This document shows, in pieces, positions 15,501-17,542 of a DNA stretch of 17,542 nucleotides. The first letter of the stretch is position 1, and the number at the start of each line of letters is the position of its first letter. The notes beneath the pieces were generated by a model, which was given only the letters and a program-made list of their open reading frames with translations, was not told the DNA's origin and did no database searches. The stretch comes from Deltaproteobacteria bacterium. Its GTDB lineage: Bacteria > Myxococcota_A > UBA9042 > DTJE01. The DNA is taken from NCBI GenBank assembly GCA_016784945.1, contig JADHTP010000032.1, forward strand, positions 1 through 17,542. Reading direction: 5' to 3'. A program made the position numbers and the translations under genes.

Positions 15501-16008
15501 AGTTCACGAAGGCCTGGTCCGTCTCCATGAGGCTGCGCCGCCAGAAGTCATCCACGATCTCCTGGAACAGCGGCTGGGGGTTGGGCATCAATTCCGTGTC
15601 GAACAGGGAAGCGGACTCGAAGGCCATTTCGGCCAGGGTGCGCTGGCAGAAACCATGGATCGTGTGGATGGCGGCCTCGTCGAAGCTGCTCAGGGCCAGC
15701 GTGAGACGCGCCTTCGCCAATTCCGGGTCATCGATGCGTGCCAGCAATCCTTCCAGCAGAGGGTCCGTGCCGCAATGGTCCGCGAACGCCGCCAGGGCCT
15801 CACGGATCCGGCGACGGATCCTGTCCCTCAACTCGCCGGTGGCGGCCTCGGTGAACGTCACCACCAGGATCTGGTCCACGGTGAGGCCCTTTTCCACCAG
15901 GAGGCGCACGAACAGGCCGGCGATGGCGTAGGTCTTTCCCGTGCCCGCACTGGCCTCGATGAGGTTCCGACCCACCAGGGGCGCGTCCAGGATTGTGAAC
16001 GGTTTCAT
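12532..16008 (-). CDS. recB: RecB, exodeoxyribonuclease V beta subunit (3'-5' helicase and nuclease)
   Basis: A 1158-residue protein, close to E. coli RecB (1180). Walker A EASAGTGKTYA (18-28), QILVVTFTEAATGELRDRI (motif Ia), VDEFQDTDTVQYS (about 376, motif II), GDPKQAIYGFRGAD (motif III), HKSKGLEYPVVFVPF (about 741, motif V) and LLYVAVTRARHR (about 810, motif VI) define the UvrD-type motor. The C-terminal nuclease has GFIDLVF and LLDWKSNLLG (about 1046-1072), which supply the catalytic Asp, Asp and Lys, so both activities should be present. The start is taken as ATG 16008, overlapping the recC TGA (TGATG); a TTG one codon earlier is possible but less likely. With RecC and RecD it unwinds and trims double-strand ends, loads RecA and degrades foreign linear DNA. 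Confidence 0.96.
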   Translation of the reverse strand: MKPFTILDAPLVGRNLIEASAGTGKTYAIAGLFVRLLVEKGLTVDQILVVTFTEAATGELRDRIRRRIREALAAFADHCGTDPLLEGLLARIDDPELAKARLTLALSSFDEAAIHTIHGFCQRTLAEMAFESASLFDTELMPNPQPLFQEIVDDFWRRSLMETDQAFVNWVEASGTTVEDLARLARRWGRRPGLTVLPDEAEPDTNLPVLEYREALAEARKEFAGSRDRIREILLSDAGLNRGRYRAASIPGWVDAMGGWLERPLPLETFNGFDKFRTSVIDQSLKKVAEAPRHRFFDLCDTLAGRLDTLRRALALRLCVLKRGLLEHVRTELPRRKRRLNARTFDDLLLDLDEALSAEAGDDLARAIRHRFPAALVDEFQDTDTVQYSIFRSVFRRGDPALFFIGDPKQAIYGFRGADVFAYMAAKAETKPDSRWTLGTNYRSVPGLVTAINALFQGHDDPFLFDAIPFVPVGAADRPDRDHLFIEGRVDQHPLQVWLVDGKDGKPRNKGDAEGAIRKAVAGEIVRLLERATHGEAALSGTDDPGDGRPLEPGDMAVLVRTNRQARDMQQELRSLGVPSVLHGDASLFESPEAAEALMVLAGVADPWNEAAVRAALITDMVGMSANDLARQIEDDDAWAERLARFHGYRELWARRSFMTMARSFLSLERVRERLLAFPDGERRLTNVLHCIDVLHQAAVEHNLGVDGLLKWLTQQLNDCPDREEYQIRLETDEKAVKLVTIHKSKGLEYPVVFVPFAWGVSGVRRNEPLAFHPREDGPKMVLDLGPVFDEAHAEQAGREGLAEDLRLLYVAVTRARHRCHLVWGDIRDASLSALGYLMPEDPGTLEASSGNAVELSPLPGPGEDRYRPATGPEDILACRPLKEAVPREWTITSFSRLTSGAGFHVEAPDHDASGPVNPWDEPGADTKTHSIMDFPAGTRAGTFLHDVFEHVDFQNPQDGLVLDMLRRHGFDEEWEDVVTDTVSRVLRAPLMDGFSLSLLGKNERVHEMEFTFPVGLLESQGLPRALPAHREALEQLAFTPHRGQMRGFIDLVFRHAGRFYLLDWKSNLLGSRIQDYGHEPLARAMERDLYVLQYHVYTAALHRHLAARLPGYHYDTHFGGAFYLFLRGVPDGAGVFFHRPDRTDIERLDRYFRGEGP

Positions 16009-17542
16009 CAACCCGACACCTCCTGGGCCGCCATGAGGGGGGTGAGGATCCGGGTGGCCAGGTCCTTGAATTCCGTGTCCAGGGATCCCGTCCGCCGGAA
16101 ACAGGACAGGATCCAGACGTCCTCCGATTCCCCCCTCAGGTAGTCGCTGCCCGCGAACACCCCGGATGCCTTTCGCAGGGCGTTGTCTTCACCGCCATCC
16201 AGGGCATTGGCGTAGGTCCAGGCGGACTCGGGAAAAAAGGGCAGAGGACGGGTCAGGCCTTCCCGGTACAGGTCGACAAGGTCGTCCAGTGCGCCCGTGC
16301 CACCGCTTCCGGGAAGGAAGACGGCCCGCTGGTTGCGTCCCACCACGTGGGTGGTGAACGAAGACCCCCGGTTGGCGGCCCCCAGGACCAGGTGCTCGAC
16401 CCATCCCTTCAACCGATCGGCGGTCTTGAGGCTGGCCATCCTGAACCGGACCAGCCGGTCGTCGATGACGCCGGGGACCTCACCGGTGATCCGCACTCCA
16501 CCGCTGGACAGGTCCACGGAAACCGAACGGGGATCGGGGCCTTCCAGCAGGGGCGCCAGGCCCTTCACGAAGCCGTCCACCTCGCCTTTCAGCGACTCGA
16601 AGGCGTTTTGGCCCGGGGTGCCCGGCGGCAGGAGTCCAGAGGCCCTGACCACGGCGTAGAGTTCCTCCGGGTTCCTTCCCTCCAGGCTCCACCGGACGAG
16701 GTCCAGCCCCATCTGGTATCTTTCCAGCCCTTCCAGCGAGAACGGCTCCCGTTCTTCCACCGTGTCCGCCCCGTGACCCAGCCACACCCCCAGCCGGCGG
16801 GTCAGGAAGTGCTTCGCGGGATTAGCGAGGAAGGCGGCCAGATCCCTCACCGACACGTCCGTGAGTCCCTCGTCGGCCCCGGACAATGCCTGGGTCACGA
16901 AAGGCCCGGGCGCCCCGCCGGGTTCCTTTCCAGCCTGAACGGCCTGGAGGTTTTCCACGGAATAGCTGAACAGGTTGCTCCTTTGGTCGAAGTAGGCCGG
17001 GTTGAATGCCTGGAGACGGTGCCGCGTCACCACCTGGTCCAGCACGTCGCCGTCATCGGAGGCCGTGAATCCCTTTGCCACCGCATCCAGCAGTTCGCTG
17101 ATCAGCACCGAGGGGGGAACCTCGGTGTTGTCCTTTATGCTCTGGCCCACGTAGCTCAGGTACCATCCGTCCCTGGCCGACAGCAGGGCTTCGAGGAACA
17201 GGTAACGGTCCTCGTCCCGACGGGAAGGGTCCCCGGGCGCCGGGTGGCGCGCCATCAGGTCGAATCCCACGGGCCGCGCCTGCCGGGGGAAGGCGCCGTC
17301 GTTCATTCCCACCAGGGCTATGACGCGGAAAGGGATGCTGCGCATGGGGACCATGGCGCTGAAGGTGACGCCGCCCGTCAGGAAACCCGCGCTCATGGGG
17401 TCGCGTTCCAGACGTTGGGTCAACCACGCGCGCACCACGTCCAGGCCGCACTTCTCGTCAAAGGCCGCGGTGGTCTGCAGTGTTCGCAGTTCGTCCAGGA
17501 TGTGGTCCAGTTGGCCGGTTTCCCACTGGGTCTCGTCATCGG
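16008..17542 (-). CDS. recC: RecC, exodeoxyribonuclease V gamma subunit, C-terminal ~511 residues (5' end outside window)
   Basis: The frame is open to the right edge, so the ATG/GTG codons inside are not the start; E. coli RecC is 1122 residues, and a little under half is present here. The stretch SAGFLTGGVTFSAMVPMRSIPFRVIALVGMNDGAFPRQ, then GFDLMARHP, and RRDEDRYLFLEALLSARDGWYLSYVGQSIKDN, is the RecC hallmark, lining the end of the inactive helicase domain. The remainder corresponds to the catalytically dead nuclease-like domain, which in E. coli scans for Chi. The stop TGA (16010-16008) shares a base with the recB ATG. It is the first gene of the visible recC-recB-recD operon; the promoter lies beyond the window. 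Confidence 0.95.
   Translation of the reverse strand, partial: DDETQWETGQLDHILDELRTLQTTAAFDEKCGLDVVRAWLTQRLERDPMSAGFLTGGVTFSAMVPMRSIPFRVIALVGMNDGAFPRQARPVGFDLMARHPAPGDPSRRDEDRYLFLEALLSARDGWYLSYVGQSIKDNTEVPPSVLISELLDAVAKGFTASDDGDVLDQVVTRHRLQAFNPAYFDQRSNLFSYSVENLQAVQAGKEPGGAPGPFVTQALSGADEGLTDVSVRDLAAFLANPAKHFLTRRLGVWLGHGADTVEEREPFSLEGLERYQMGLDLVRWSLEGRNPEELYAVVRASGLLPPGTPGQNAFESLKGEVDGFVKGLAPLLEGPDPRSVSVDLSSGGVRITGEVPGVIDDRLVRFRMASLKTADRLKGWVEHLVLGAANRGSSFTTHVVGRNQRAVFLPGSGGTGALDDLVDLYREGLTRPLPFFPESAWTYANALDGGEDNALRKASGVFAGSDYLRGESEDVWILSCFRRTGSLDTEFKDLATRILTPLMAAQEVSG

Noticed and set aside
16008..17438. recC start at the first internal start codon (17438)
   Set aside because: The frame stays open to the window edge with good coding bias and RecC-like sequence upstream of that codon; the true start is outside.

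Overview
The window is GC-rich and carries a RecBCD-type recombination operon. It points to a Gram-negative bacterium. Cys-patterned, probably secreted fragments, a Desulfobacterota-style transposase remnant and a YhaO/YhaN pair fit a Myxococcota/Desulfobacterota-like lineage, but this placement is a low-confidence inference. Strong G/C preference at third codon positions was used throughout to separate real frames from antisense shadows.

Layout, left flank (1-3900). The 3' end of a probably secreted alpha/beta hydrolase (+) faces a small membrane-protein gene (-), and one perfect hairpin contains both stop codons. The membrane-protein reading frame carries an in-frame TAG and has lost its 5' end. 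A 35-residue lysine-rich microprotein (+) overlaps that broken end. A complete POT-family peptide/proton symporter (+) follows, with an unusual insert of about 165 residues between two of its membrane segments. Then come two broken genes joined to each other: the first ~70 codons of a transposase run straight into the last ~70 codons of metE. A single-domain cupin (-) follows.

Middle (4100-10840). A small excisionase-type HTH regulator and a brxA (DUF1819, BREX phage-defence) gene form a two-gene operon on the minus strand. brxA is dead: it has a nonsense codon and a frameshift, and no other BREX gene is present. Diverging from it is an intact, overlapping yhaO-yhaN pair, an SbcD/SbcC (Mre11/Rad50)-like nuclease plus a coiled-coil ATPase. 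Downstream in the same direction lies an inositol-monophosphatase-family gene wrecked by an internal deletion, followed by a 57-codon fragment I do not recognise.

Right flank (10841-17542). A tightly coupled recC-recB-recD operon reads leftwards on the minus strand. recC is cut by the window edge, and the junctions are TGATG and ATGA overlaps. It converges with the yhaON operon.

Taken together, two complete DNA-end-processing machines (RecBCD and YhaON) sit tail to tail beside the wreck of a BREX locus, and at least five decayed genes lie around them. The best-supported unusual observations are the solitary broken brxA with its intact regulator, the metE/transposase fusion, the POT insert and the small genes at 401-932. 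I found no complete new system. The region looks like an eroding defence/repair island.
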